Below are positions 1 to 10,848 of a stretch of 64,000 bases of DNA, piece by piece. Source of the DNA: Oidiodendron maius Zn. Taxonomy: Eukaryota; Ascomycota; Leotiomycetes; Myxotrichaceae. The translations under genes and the position numbers were made by a program. Numbering within the stretch: position 1 is the first letter of the stretch; every line of letters begins with the position of its first letter. The notes beneath the pieces are model-generated. The model made no database searches. It was given only the letters and a program-made list of their open reading frames with translations, and was not told the origin of the DNA. Where the stretch lies: the NCBI GenBank assembly GCA_000827325.1, contig KN832896.1:8414-72413 (forward strand), in the 5' to 3' direction.

Positions 1-353
1 AGGAACCTTCAAGGTTACAGCTACCTGAATCGTACTCGGGCCCCTGGCTCTAAAAAGCCAGCTGTGGTGTCGTCCTAGCTGCTACCTTACTGGTATGCCT
101 CCTGCAGCCTGCTTAAGGTGTAAACCTTTAAATTCGACCGTTTAGAGTAGTTGGCTTGCGGCACCACTAGGGACTGGCCAGTCCCTGACTACGGCTCCTT
201 AACCCTCTAGGTACAGGGTGCACCTAGGGGGGACAAGCCCTAAGGGTATTGAAAGCACAAAGTGCGGACAGTCACCCTTGAGTAACTTCAAGGTCGCAGT
301 TATATACCAGAAGCTGCTCAAGGGGCCAATGAAGGATTCAGCTGTAGGATTTC

Positions 354-840
354 AGAGGGATAGGGCTCCGAGCATTCCTGTTCCAGCGAAGGGTCCCAGA
401 AGTGAACACGCCGCTCTGTCGCTGCAGCATTACAGGGGAAACGCCAGCCCATATAGTCCTCTATTGCCCAGAACTACAACAAGAGAGAGAGGAGCTCCAG
501 AGGGCCCTCCTACCGCACCCCCTTCGAACCACCCGCGACTTCACAGCAGCAACGGCAGACCCAGCCTATATAGGGACGGTGGTAAGGTGGCTGCTAGCTA
601 CTGGCCGCCTCCCTGAGTTCCAGCAAGCCTGCAAGTATGCAGCAATCCAGGACCAGGAGGAGGAGGAGGAAGAAAGGGGGCTATAGAGGCTCCAGGTGGT
701 ATCACATAGTCGGCGGTGAGACCGGCTAAGTAGCAGCGAGGACCAGGCGAAGACGCTTCGTGCGTATAAGGACCAATGCATAAGGGTTTCGTCCAGCCCT
801 AAGGGGCACGGTTTACCTTATGATATTTCTAGTAGAGGTT
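354..840 (+). mobile_element. 3' end of a Tad-like non-LTR retrotransposon (LINE)
   Basis: An open frame from about 354 to 686 reads like the C-terminus of a fungal Tad-type LINE ORF2. It has a run of the type GLRAFLFQRRVPEV, then a cysteine/histidine knuckle (CRC, then HIVLYCPE), and ends in a Glu-rich tail (QDQEEEEEERGL). In these elements this follows the RNase H domain and is thought to bind nucleic acid. Reverse transcriptase and RNase H are not in the window, either because the copy is 5'-truncated or because they lie before base 1. The sequence up to about 840 is probably the 3' UTR. Positions 1-350 show no recognisable protein and may belong to the same or another repeat. Confidence 0.6.
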
Positions 841-1036
841 CTGTAGCTAGATAGCTAAACAGAGTATTAATAATAATATAATATTAGAGAGATATAGATA
901 ACTTAAAGAGTAATAGAATTAAAGTTATTAGTTTTAGATTTTATAGTTATTTAATTTTATATTAAAGTTTAAGATTAAATATAAAGTATAAATTAAAATT
1001 ATAAAAGTTTTTTTAATTTAAATTAATATAAAGTCT
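840..1036. other. AT-rich island between LINE and copia element
   Basis: Almost pure A/T with many TA steps and no open frame. This is typical of DNA heavily mutated by RIP. The copia element was inserted at its right edge. Confidence 0.6.
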
Positions 1037-1287
1037 TGAACTGAGGCAATATAGGTGTACAGGTCGTAGTCAGGAATCAAGGTGAAACTTAGTGTTATAT
1101 TAAGTGATATAGAGACAACTAAAGTAAGAAGAGATTCAGGAGAACTAGAGCCTTTTATGCTTAATACTATATACTCAATTGAGTCATCAAATAGGCTCCC
1201 ACTTAGTTACCCTATAGGCACCAGTGGGCAGCCTAGTAGACAGCTGTATCATATATATAGATATGCTTAAAGCCTTATACCAGCTCA
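1037..1287 (-). repeat. Copia 3' LTR (left)
   Basis: 251 bp, starting tgaactgagg and ending ccagctca, matching the right LTR at 5683-5933. By my count there are 13 differences, all transitions. The left copy carries T or A where the right has C or G, nearly all in CpA/TpG context. A purine-rich stretch reading agaggagtgt on the element strand lies just inside and may be the polypurine tract. Confidence 0.9.
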
Positions 1288-4200
1288 ACACTCCTCTAGC
1301 TGAATACATATATACACTTCAGCTAATACTTCCTGACTGAGTGAAAACACCTTGAATACCCTCCTTATTTAACCTCCTTTACTAGCATTAGAAGTTATAT
1401 AAACCTTGTATATGCTGGTGATTTCAGGGCTTTGGTTAGGCTGTTAGCTAGTATATGGTCTGTAGGTATATAGGCTAGTTGTAGTCTACTCTCTTTGACT
1501 TCCTGGTGTATTAGGTGGTAGCGGACAGCTATATGCTTGCTTCTGTAATGAAAGGTAGGGTTTTCAGCTAATGAGAGTATACCCTAGTTGTCTCTATATA
1601 GGGTAATAGGGTTCAAGTCCTGACCCTTATATTCTAATCCCTCTAGGAGGTAGTGTATCCAGGTTGCCTCTTTAGTTAATTCTGATATGGCTATATACTT
1701 AGCCTCTGTACTAGACTGAGCAACTACTGACTGTCGCTTCGATTGCTATGATACTGGCCCTCCTGCTATAAAGCTCACATATCCACTAGTTGACCTGTAT
1801 GTATTATAGTCTCCAGTATAATCAGAGTCTATATATAGCCTGATGTCTAGTCCCTGTATGCCTCTATAGGTGATACTATATATTATAGTTCCCTTAAGGT
1901 ACTGCAGAACCCTTTTGGCTGATTTAATATGAGCTGGTGCTGGATTAACCAGGAACCGTGATAATATAGAGGCTGTGAATGCAATATTACACCTTGTCTG
2001 AGTGGCTAGGTAACTGATTCTTCCAACCAGAGACTGATAGAGCTTGATTTGATCCTTGGAGGCTGTTCCCTGGTAGGGGACTAGCGATTCGCTGGCTCCT
2101 GGATCAAGGGGTGTTAATATAGCTCTGTATTCCAGTATACCGAACTGATCTAGGGTCTTATACACATATGCATCCTGACAGAGGGTCACCTGGTGCCTCT
2201 GTTTGTCCTATATAAACCTGACCCCTAAGAAGTAGTAGTACTGGCCTAGGTCTTTTATATCAAAGGCCTCTGATAGCTGCTGCTTTAGCTTCTTAAGCCT
2301 CTCTTGCGGTCCGATTAGCAGGAAATTATCTATGTATGTAATGATTATCAAGCCTATATCAGTGCATTGATATATACATTGATCTGCAGTTAAGGGCAGG
2401 TACCCTAGCCTTTTAAGGGCTGCTTTCAGGGTAAGTTGCCAGAGTCGAGGCGACTGTTTTAGACTATATAAGGCCTTTTGGAGCAATAGGACTGTATCCT
2501 CTAAGTCGAATATATTAGGGAATAGCTCTAAGCCTTCAGGTAGTTTAACATGGACTTCTTTATCAATATCACTATGCAGGAAGGCTGATTTGATGTCTAT
2601 CTGGTCTACTGCCTAGTTGTTTACTACTGCTAGCTCTAGGATAATCCTCCAGGTGGCTGTATATACAACGCCAGCAAAGGTTTGATTATAATCTAGGCTA
2701 TATCGTTGTTCATATTCTTTGACTACCTAGCGTGCTTTATACTGGATAATCTGGTTATTAGTACTATGCTTGATCTTGAATACCTACTTAGCACCTAGGG
2801 CCTTCTTGCCCTGGGCTTTAAGGCGGCCCTTGCTGACTGATATAGTTCTCTAGGTCTTATTTTTGATCAAGGATCTTAGTTCTGTATGTATAGCTTCTAG
2901 CCATTCTGGCTAGTCAGGTGAGTCCTTAGCCTCCTGGACTGTTTTTGGCTCCTCTTGGTCCGAAACAGCTGCTATATATCCACTAACCTGTGTGGCTAGT
3001 AATGCAGTTGCGAATAGGGCTGGATTACCCTGGGTATATGATCGAGTGATCTGTTGGTTTGGATGATTTGAGAGATCTAGGGGAGGCTGGTCCTGGCTAT
3101 CCTGAGGTGCCTCCTTACTCCCCTGACTAGGATCCTCTTGATCGATTTGATCAGGTAGTCCTGTCTGACTAGGTGTCTCTGAACCTAGTTGAATAGTTGG
3201 TGGTTCCGAAGCTCTTGGCTTATTCTTTGATCCTTTTGGTCAACCTCTCCCTCTAGGTGCAGGCCCTGGATTAGTATCAGGATCACTGTCACTATCCTCC
3301 TGCTCTACCTCTATATCGACTACTATAGTCGAGAGGGGGTTGTATTCCTGATCAAGGCCACTGTCTTCCCCTTAGCTAGTAGCTTTAGGAATATATCTGA
3401 TTTCCCCCAGCGGCCAGGTTAAATCATCTGTGTTTTCAGGGTTTTCAGGTTCTTTAGGGTCTTAAGGCTCTGATTCATCAAATACACAGTGTAATGATTG
3501 TATAATCTTTTGAGCCCTGTCTAGGAGGTAGATGCAGTATATCTTACTCCCCTCAAACCCTACTAGGTAGCCTTCCTTAGCGTAAGGGGCTAGTTTTGTG
3601 CTCTTGACCTGTCTCTCCTTAGGGATATTTATATACAACTTATAGTCTAGGATATGTAGGTGGCTGATATCCGGTGAGTAGTTAGCGTCTTGTAGTCCTG
3701 GTTGGACCTGGCGTTTAAATGCTTCAGCTGGAGTCATCTTATCAAGTGATGAGGTGGCTATACGATTTGTAATGTGCACTGCACCTAGTAGTATTTCAGG
3801 CCACAATTCTAGTAGCAGGTCAGAGTCCTCAATGGCACTCCTTACCTTACTGAATATCGTGCGGTTCATATACTCTGTAACACTATTCTGTTCTGGTGTA
3901 TAGGGAGTGGTGACCTCAGATAGTATTCCATGCTCCTTTAGGTGCTGGACTAGCTTATATCCACTATACTCCTTACCCCTATCAATCCGATACGCCTTTA
4001 CAGTGGTATTCCACTGTGTCTTAACCAGTTGGTTGAAATGTACAATTGAATAATGTGTATCACTCTTATTCTTAAAGGACCAGGCCCACCTAGCATACGT
4101 TGTATCATCTGTGAATAGGCTGGCCCATGTATGGCTATTGAAGCCGACTGGTGATATCTTCTCAATATCGATATGCACTAGCTCAAATGCGTTCTGTCGC

Positions 4201-5682
4201 CTTAATTGAGGTGTATGTGATACATTCCGAATCGAATTAGCCACCTGGTATATACGGTATAGGCTTGGCTCTAGCTCTAGCTCTGATTGGCTGGCTTTAA
4301 TCGATATACCCTTTGTTATCTGTACTGTCTCTTTTACCTTATCAATTAAGGTATATAGTAGACGTCTATACTACAGGTCTAAGGGCTTCGGCTTCACTAA
4401 GCTTAATAATACATGTATAAACATAGGCTCCTTCACTACCTTTAGGAAGTGCCCTGACTCAGTAGTCTCGATCAGAGCTACTGGTTCATTGCTACTAGTA
4501 TAGAGGACTCCCTTCTTAAGGTAGCCTCCTTTAGTGCTTTTTTCAAATAGCTGTCCAGAGAAGAGGTTGATTGGTATAGAGGGTAAGTGTAATACATCCT
4601 TTAGCTCTAGCTTCAGAGGCTTACTATCAATACTCTCGATCTCTATTCTGACTGTGCCACTGCCTAGTGGCTTAGCAGGTCCATTGGCCGTTAATACAGT
4701 CGGTAAAGACCTGTCGTTTAGAGCGTACGACTTAAAGTTGGCATATATATACGTAATATGCAATGCTGTACCATTATCGAAACACCAGGAGTGTCGGTCT
4801 AGCCCTGACTTAGTCAAAAGGGCCATTACTAAGAGTGCTAGAGTATCGTCCTTGTTGTTATCCTTCTTCTTCTGGCTCTTGCCCCTAGAGGGTCTTAGTT
4901 CAGGGTGCTTTGCCTAGCAGCTGTTGTCATAATAGCCATCCTTTTTACAGTGGCCGCATTTGACTGCCTCCTTATTTCCACCACCCTTGCGTCCCTTATT
5001 AGCAGCTGGCTTTCCACTATATAGTGCAGTTGTTGGTTTTTCAGCTTTCCGGGATTCGTCTAGGATATCAGCTATTAGGTCTAGCAGTATTGGTGATGTT
5101 TTGCATACATTAGACCTTTGCTGGTCTGCCTATACAGGGTATTATACATCTAGGAGTGCAATAAAGTTGATTGTATAAACCTCCTCTGGTAGGGGTAGTC
5201 CAATTATATCAAGCTTTGACTTAAGGGCCTTGTATTGGTCAACAAATGCGCTAATCGAGTCGTGGTGTTTGACCCTTAAGGTGTTATATTTGGTCAAATG
5301 CTTATACTTAAGGTTCTACCCAGTTGAGGTGTACCTCTGGTCGAGTAGGTGTATCATTTTGGCTGGATCTATAACCCCCTTAAGCCCTACAGCTGGTTTA
5401 GGGTAAACTGACCCTTTGATTGACATCACGCATATCATCCTCTGGCAGTCGACTTCATCCGATTCAGGTATGATCGACCCTTTTATGATGAACTTGGCTA
5501 GTCCCTTCGAGCCTAGGAACAGGGTTATATTATCCTTCCAGTCTTTATAGTTATCTTCTCCCTCTAGCCATATCGGCTTAGGGAGGAACATCGAGCTGGA
5601 GCCTTGATTGGCTATAATCGAGTGATTTGAGTTGAATCTAGGTGATTCCGACTAACCTAAGGCAGCCGGGCTCATAACCTCT

Positions 5683-5933
5683 TGAACTGAGGCAATATAG
5701 GTGCACAGGTCGTAGTCAGGAATCAAGGTGAAACTCAGTGTTATATTAAGTGATGTAGAGACAACTAAAGTAAGAAGAGATTCAGGAGAACTAGAGCCTT
5801 TTATGCTCAACACTATACACTCAATTGAGTCACCAAATAGGCTCCCACTTAGTCACCCTATAGGCACCAGTGGGCAGCCTAGTAGGCAGCTGTATCACAT
5901 GTGTAGATATGCTTGAAGCCTTATACCAGCTCA
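5683..5933 (-). repeat. Copia 5' LTR (right)
   Basis: 251 bp partner of the LTR at 1037-1287 and the less mutated of the two. The leader just inside it reads, on the element strand, gaggttatgagcccggctgc. The same leader is found again at 46311-46434. Confidence 0.9.
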
Positions 5934-6957
5934 ATATAAAGTATTAAAGATAATTAAAGCTTTCTATAAATAACTATTAATCTTCTTTTTCTTTTCTTTT
6001 TTCTTTTATATTATAGTATATTAAGTAATAATCTTATTAACTAGATATTTAATAGAATACTTATTATTAACTTATTTAAAATAAGAGATATATATTCTTA
6101 TATCTTTAGTATATTAGTAATATATCCTGTCTCTATAATCTTTAGAAGTGTTTAGTATATTAATTCTAATTAAAGTTAAGATTTAGTATATAAATTAGAT
6201 AAAGAGAGAGGTATTATACTAAAGTCAATTACTTAACTATAAGACTAGTAGTACTAAATAGTAGCTAGTATTAATCTCTCTTCTAGGCTAATATTCCCTA
6301 CCTGATTAAAGCTGAATCGATGAAAGCCTATAGAGAGGAAATGTATAATTGTTAGATTGAAATGCTGGAAATCCTAGAGGCAAGGGCACGCCTTACTGGT
6401 GAAGTGGAGACAGTAGAGCAACGAACGCGAGATCAAGAAGCGGAAGATGCAATATTCTGGGTTCTATCGGGAGTCGGTGGTGAGGAGATAGACAACGAGG
6501 AAATAGGGAGCAGCAAGACCACTTTGCCATTGAGGTGCAGCCAGCGACTACGAGAGTTGTGAATTCGTATTTTAAACCCCGCGAGTAAATACCAAACTTC
6601 CATAACCCCCTCAGTAATTTCGAAAGAAAATGACTCTTCCCAGCAATTGGCCGTTAATTATAGGACAATCCAAAAGTTCGTCACTACATTATTCGATATT
6701 CTTACTGTATGATGTTGAATATACTGCCTAATACTATGCGCAAATAACCCGCCATCTTGTATAAGAGCTAGTTGATGGTCTCTAAGTTAACAATGTTGAA
6801 TTCTTCGAAGCTAAACCTCCACTCTAATATCTTCTAGCTGGCACAACATGCCAGCCCGTTAAATTAAACTTGGAATGACATCTGTATGCGGGGCACGATC
6901 TCTTGCCCTCGCCCAATATAGCCAAGACCGTGTAAACGCCCCTGGGCAATTTCTGCT
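5934..6957. other. RIP-like AT-rich DNA, then non-coding
   Basis: 5934-6300 is AT-rich with TA-rich runs and no coding potential. An open frame of 66 codons (6362-6562, plus) is acidic and coiled-coil-like (EILEARARLTGEVETVEQR) but matches nothing I know. It may be a scrap of a larger gene. 6563-6957 shows nothing beyond the downstream flank of the next gene. Confidence 0.4.
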
Positions 6958-7536
6958 TTACGTGAAAGCAAAAAATTCAAGAGCATCGAAGAAAAGATCA
7001 GCAAAATCTCCCGTTAATGAAGTCGACGATGTTACAAAACTCCCAGCATCAAATAAGTCCAGAATTGCAGGGGTTGCTTCACTCCAAGAGATATCCCTGG
7101 CCACTGTAAGAGCGTTACTTGTGATAACGTCGACCGAATAACCTTGATGGAAGATGAAGTCTGTCACCATCTGTTTTATAGTTGTGTCACCATCAAACGT
7201 CAAAAGTACGATATCGTCGGTAGCCCTCTTGACCTTCGACTTAGCCTGCACTTTGCTTCGAATGTCAGGCAAGTATTCCCAGGCCGGCTCGTTGTTGTCA
7301 GTGAGGACCCAACCCTGGTGGGTAAAGTGGTGACCGTCCGAAATGGAGTGTCTCGTGCCAGATGTCGCTGTACTATTCAACTCAGTGGTGCCGATAGCGA
7401 CACCGTTGAACGTGACAGGAACATTATGAGCTGGCCTCCGCACTTCTTTGCCGCCTGCGTGATAGTGGTATTCCGCTGTAACCGGCGAGCATACGGCCAG
7501 GCCGATATGGAGAAGGATCAATATCTGTGACAGCAT
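6958..7536 (-). CDS. Small secreted protein, family A (copy A1)
   Basis: 192 aa with a clear signal peptide (MLSQILILLHIGLAVCS). The mature part begins EYHYHAGGKE, contains TFNGVAIGTTELNSTA and DGHHFTHQGW, and then a basic Lys-Arg site (SKVKR, near residue 104) that would suit Kex2-type cleavage. The C-terminal half is hydrophobic and acidic and ends DALEFFAFT. A paralogue at 32308-32874 conserves the signal, the HHFTH.GW block, the KVKR site and the TSSTSL.GD motif. I do not recognise the family; it looks lineage-specific. Effector or antimicrobial roles are only inference. The ATG sits directly after a ctag that could be a 3' splice site, with a gtaag about 45 bases upstream, so a 5' UTR intron (about 7537-7582) is likely. 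It lies head to head with the cysteine-rich family B, separated by a Tc1 element. Confidence 0.75.
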   Translation of the reverse strand: MLSQILILLHIGLAVCSPVTAEYHYHAGGKEVRRPAHNVPVTFNGVAIGTTELNSTATSGTRHSISDGHHFTHQGWVLTDNNEPAWEYLPDIRSKVQAKSKVKRATDDIVLLTFDGDTTIKQMVTDFIFHQGYSVDVITSNALTVARDISWSEATPAILDLFDAGSFVTSSTSLTGDFADLFFDALEFFAFT

Positions 7537-7753
7537 CTAGATATCGATTAGGTCGTGTATGTTGGGAGCATAAAACTCGACTTACCGTAAAATTCAGTAA
7601 AGGGGTGCGTTGTTGTGCTGCAGGATATCTGGAATATAGAACACTGATAATGGTGACTGCTTCCAGTAGGCTAGTTGGGGACAGACCTTATATGTCATAC
7701 GAATTTGTATTTCTAATCCCGAATCGGGCCTTCTACAGTAAGCAGTTTTATTA

Positions 7754-7801
7754 CATGCAACAGTGGTTGACAGGATTACTTATACACGGGCCAACACCAC
7801 T
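7754..7801 (+). repeat. Left inverted terminal repeat of the Tc1 element
   Basis: Matches the reverse complement of 9179-9226 with few mismatches. The outer end abuts TA. Confidence 0.85.
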
Positions 7802-9178
7802 AAAATCAACAGGATAATAATATAAACAATATATTATAATTACACGACTATCTACTATTTGTTACCCCTAATAGGCTTACCACTATACCTTTTGACTAAG
7901 CTGCATCTTCTGGGTATATCAGCGATACGGTACTGTATCTCCTCTAGGGTGATTTTATCCTATTCTTCTTGTAAAGCAGTCTTTATCTCCTCTTTAGATT
8001 CAAAATACCTACGCCTTAACCTCTGCTTTATAATACTCCAAATCGCTTCAATTGGGTTGAGATTAGGGCTCTAGGTAGGGTGGACAAGATTCTGGATATT
8101 GTAGGCCTCCTTATACTGTTGTATAAGACCCCTTTTGTATATACTATAAGAAGGGTCTCTATCCTCTTGTAATAGCTATGGTTTATTATCGATATAGTGT
8201 ATTGACTCAATGGCTTGATAGTATATAGGTAGTAGGCGTTCTATATAATACTTTTGAGTTATAGCATTATCCTGTACTTTGACTTCAACTGTATAAGGCT
8301 TATATGCTTCCTATTCTTTGACTCTAGTATTATACTCCTCCTCTGATTCTGTTTTTGAACAGCGTCTAGGCTTAGGAGGAGGTAGAGGATGCTCGACTTT
8401 ATCCTCCTTGTTATTATAGAACTCTAGCTTCTCTGCTTTACTATACCAGCTAATCCATGCTGTAATATAGAAGCATACCCCCTTAAGAGGTGGTCTCTCT
8501 TCAATATTCTCTGGTGTATCGTGCTTTCTATATTCTTGAGTGATTCTCCCTTGAGCCTATAATGTTGGATTAATATATAATTTATCTGTAAAGACGATAT
8601 AATCCCAGAATCTATATAATAGATTGTATAGGTGGTCTTGTCTATATTGAGCCCTTGTACCCTTATTTTTTACAGAGATCTGCTTCTTAACAAAAGCATA
8701 TATATATCGTCCACCTCTATTGGTATATTCCTTTATCTTCTGCTGCAATTGGTGCTTCCCGATAGGTAAATTATAGTATACAATCTGTGCTTCGTACAGC
8801 TCCTTTCGGACAGGATTTCTTATAGGAGAGACTAGGACCTAGCATATCTCTTTAGTGACTTTAGACTTTACACCAAGGATAGTAGACTGTGGCCTAGTAT
8901 GTCTCTATGCTAGGGAACCTAATTGATTGCGTTGTTTTTCCTAATATCGTGCAGTGCCTTCAGATATACTGCAATCATTAGCAATGGCTCTCCTTGATCG
9001 GGATCCACTATAGTACATTAATGCATTGAAATATCGGGCCTTCCTGCGAGTCGTAGCTTCTTTACCAGCAAGAGGTTCAGGGGATAGAGTTCTAAAGGGA
9101 TTGAGTCGCGTTGGTGGTGCCATTCTGTCAAGTCTTGAGGGTTTGTTTACATCTTAATTAATCGCGGGATTATATTTT

Positions 9179-9226
9179 GGTGTTGTTGGCCCGTGCGTAA
9201 GTAATCCTGTCAACCACTGTTGCATG
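9179..9226 (-). repeat. Right inverted terminal repeat of the Tc1 element
   Basis: Reverse-complement partner of 7754-7801. The outer end abuts TA. Confidence 0.85.
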
Positions 9227-9249
9227 TATAAAGACAATATGCTTATAGG

Positions 9250-9311
9250 AGGCTAGAGCAGGCTAGGCAAGCGCACGCTATACTGATTTCCTGAAGCAGA
9301 CATTGCATTTC
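9250..9311 (+). promoter_or_regulatory. Shared intergenic module, copy 1
   Basis: Core ggctagagcaggctaggcaa followed by gcgcac, then an atttcctgaa...gacattgcatttc tail. The same arrangement recurs at 9406, 9940, 11601 and 33341, always between a family A gene (minus) and a family B gene (plus). Position and conservation suggest a promoter or enhancer; an origin in a non-coding repeat is the alternative. Confidence 0.5.
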
Positions 9312-9405
9312 TATAATTGTAAAACCATCATAGTGCTGAGATCAGTATTATCTTGGCGCCTTGCTTAGTGACAATTGAATTAATAGGGAAAAGAAGCAGA
9401 ACTAT

Positions 9406-9456
9406 GACAGGCTAGGCAAGCGCACGTTATACTTATTTGCAGAAACGGACATTGTG
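9406..9456 (+). promoter_or_regulatory. Shared intergenic module, copy 2
   Basis: Contains gacaggctaggcaagcgcac, then acttattt and aaacggacattg. It is the second of two copies about 155 bases apart in this spacer. The stretch between them (aattgtaaaaccat...) also recurs near 33270. Confidence 0.5.
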
Positions 9457-9667
9457 ACAAAATCTGCTAACATCTATATTCATGGGATGCAATACTATTT
9501 TGATTTAGATGTCCAACCATAATTTGGTTTATAGTAGAAGGCCGAGACCAAGTTTCGAGGCTGAGGCGAAATTAGGAGGTCGAGAGGAGTGGGCCATTGT
9601 AGTAGCCCGGGCTCCGATTAAGGGTCAGTAAGCTAGCACGCTATATGGCAGTGGTATCCTGTAGTAA

Positions 9668-9830
9668 TCCATGTACCTTCGGGGTGTTTAAGAATAAGGT
9701 CTTTGACTTACCTTGTTGTATGGCAGAATATCTTGAATACAAAACACTAATAGGGAATGAATTCCTTCCAGTAGATATCCACCTGAGATCTAGCTTTGTA
9801 TATTGTACAACTTTGTATTTCTAATCCGGC
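9668..9830 (-). repeat. Remnant 5' flank of another family A gene
   Basis: This stretch (ccatgtaccttcgggg, then gacttacc, then atatcttgaatacaaaacac) resembles the upstream flanks of the family A genes at 7540-7700 and 10800-10860, but no family A coding sequence follows. It looks like the scar of a lost copy, so the array once held at least one more unit. Confidence 0.45.
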
Positions 9831-9939
9831 TCATATTCCCTACATCTAATATAAACAAAGCAAATAGCGCCTATAGCTGTCTAATTAAATCGGATCTTCT
9901 ATAGCAAATTAGTACACTGATCAAATGACAGGGCAGGAA

Positions 9940-9996
9940 AATAAGCAGGCTAGAGCAGGCTGGGAGAGCGCACCTTAAGCTAATTTCCTAAAAGGG
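9940..9996 (+). promoter_or_regulatory. Shared intergenic module, copy 3
   Basis: Contains aaaataagcaggctagagca and gcgcac, then atttccta. It lies about 170-220 bases upstream of the family B gene at 10165. Confidence 0.5.
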
Positions 9997-10062
9997 ATAT
10001 AGAATAAACAAGCGTTGCAGTGGTTAGCTCAAAACCCTTTTAGCGCTTTATCTAATGACAAT

Positions 10063-10072
10063 TATATAAAGG
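10063..10072 (+). promoter_or_regulatory. TATA box of family B copy B1
   Basis: tatataaagg, about 90 bases upstream of the ATG. TATA boxes at comparable places precede B2 (12146) and B3 (33826). Confidence 0.6.
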
Positions 10073-10164
10073 AAGCCATATAGAAGATAATCTTCTCATC
10101 TATCTCTCCAATATTATCTACACATCTTCGGAACTCTTACGTCTTTTTTACTTCCGCCTTCACG

Positions 10165-10401
10165 ATGCGTCTTACTCTTGTCCTCAGTATTCTCTCCGCA
10201 GCCTTCTGTGCCACGGCACAGAGTGGGACATGTGATCTCGAGGACCCCCAACTCTGTATTGTCAATGGGGTAGACCATGTCTGCTCAAATGGCAGAGAGT
10301 GCGTAACCAGCTGTTCTACCAGCAGCGTCCCCCTTGTAGGACAAGTCACTTTTTGCGACTGTAAGTGCAGGAACACTTTGTATTCTGCTATAAAAACCTA
10401 A
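10165..10401 (+). CDS. Small cysteine-rich secreted protein, family B (copy B1)
   Basis: 78 aa. The signal peptide (MRLTLVLSILSAAFCATAQ) is followed by a mature part of about 59 residues with eight cysteines, in the order TC, LC, VC, EC, SC, FC, DC, KC. It shares with copy B3 (33967) the pattern GTC..(E/P)DPQ(L/I)CIV and a central GxECVT(S/G)C. An even number of cysteines and the small size suit a disulfide-stabilised extracellular protein such as an effector or antimicrobial peptide; that role is inference. A TATA box and a shared module lie upstream, and it points away from family A. Near the C-terminus the codons for CK contain a gtaagt that is a real-looking 5' splice site in copy B3. Confidence 0.75.
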   Translation: MRLTLVLSILSAAFCATAQSGTCDLEDPQLCIVNGVDHVCSNGRECVTSCSTSSVPLVGQVTFCDCKCRNTLYSAIKT

Positions 10402-10684
10402 TCTTTGGCAGAAGCGGAAAGTCTTCAGCGCAGGATGCCTAGTAAGACGGACAGTATTGCCACATCTTTATTCGGTCCCTGTTAGCGAGGACATGCTCTA
10501 GTGCATCATAAGAGGCGGGCCATAACCAAATCAATGCTCGAGAGGAATGTTTATAGCTAGAATAAGAACATTTAACACGGAAAATATATATATTTATATC
10601 GCTTCTAGACAAGTATCCCATTATATAAGGACCTAATCGGTCCTTTACGATATGTGGAGGGCATCTTAGATAAAAGGGCAATAT
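10402..10684. other. No gene recognised
   Basis: AT-rich sequence between a family B gene and a cut family A copy. A minus-strand open frame (10439-10681) has no recognisable features. This stretch replaces the C-terminal part of the family A gene that begins at 10793. Confidence 0.4.
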
Positions 10685-10793
10685 AATTTGGCCTCCGCAC
10701 TTCCTGGCCCCCTGTATGGTAGTGGTACTCTACTATTACAGGAGAGCATATAGCCAAGCCAATGTGGAGAAGGATCAATATCTGGGATAGCAT
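10685..10793 (-). pseudogene. Family A secreted protein, 5' fragment (copy A2)
   Basis: The first 36 or so codons match A1 and A3 closely (MLSQILILLHIGLAICSP, EYHYHTGG, EVRRP). The similarity then stops abruptly near 10685 and unrelated AT-rich sequence follows. Only the signal peptide and the start of the mature protein remain, so this is a broken copy. Its upstream flank (10794-10860) still resembles that of A1. Confidence 0.75.
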
Positions 10794-10848
10794 CTAGATA
10801 TCTATATTAGTCCATGTATCTTAGGGGCACAAATCCGAGCCTCTTGGC

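Larger units (their letters stand above)
1037..5933 (-). mobile_element. Ty1/copia LTR retrotransposon, nearly full length, broken
   Basis: A copia element on the minus strand, bounded by two 251-bp LTRs with TG...CA ends. The gene order is copia-type: gag-like start (5316-5591), protease and zinc-knuckle region (4371-4826 and just upstream), integrase with GAG pre-integrase part (3462-4244), reverse transcriptase (2208-2486, with the YIDN form of the YxDD motif) and RNase H (1746-2189). Integrase before RT separates copia from gypsy. The 9-base word atataaagt ends two bases before the left LTR and begins right after the right LTR, so it may be a target duplication. The coding region is broken in several places. 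LTR divergence of about 5%, all transitions, points to RIP decay of a moderately young insertion. Confidence 0.9.
7754..9226 (-). mobile_element. Tc1/mariner-family DNA transposon, decayed
   Basis: 1,473 bp bounded by inverted repeats of about 45 bp (starting catgcaacagtggttgacag) and flanked by the TA target duplication at 7752-7753 and 9227-9228. The minus strand carries a transposase: an N-terminal helix-turn-helix start (8941-9123, MAPPTRLNPFRTLSPEP), a first catalytic block FTDKLYINPT (about 8557-8748), and the second and third blocks EDRDPS and SPNLNPIEAIW near 8160-8030. Several in-frame TAG/TGA codons interrupt it, as expected from RIP, so it is not autonomous. It sits in the space between a family A and a family B secreted-protein gene. 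Confidence 0.9.

Noticed and set aside
4534-5178. Plus-strand open frames across 4.5-5.2 kb
   Set aside because: Antisense shadows of the copia coding region, which reads on the minus strand.
1082-5916. Two near-identical 62-codon open frames (1082-1270 and 5728-5916) as paralogous genes
   Set aside because: They lie entirely within the copia LTRs.
10605-10793. 62-codon frame as a full small secreted protein
   Set aside because: Only the first 36 or so codons match family A; the rest is unrelated AT-rich sequence, so it is a broken copy.
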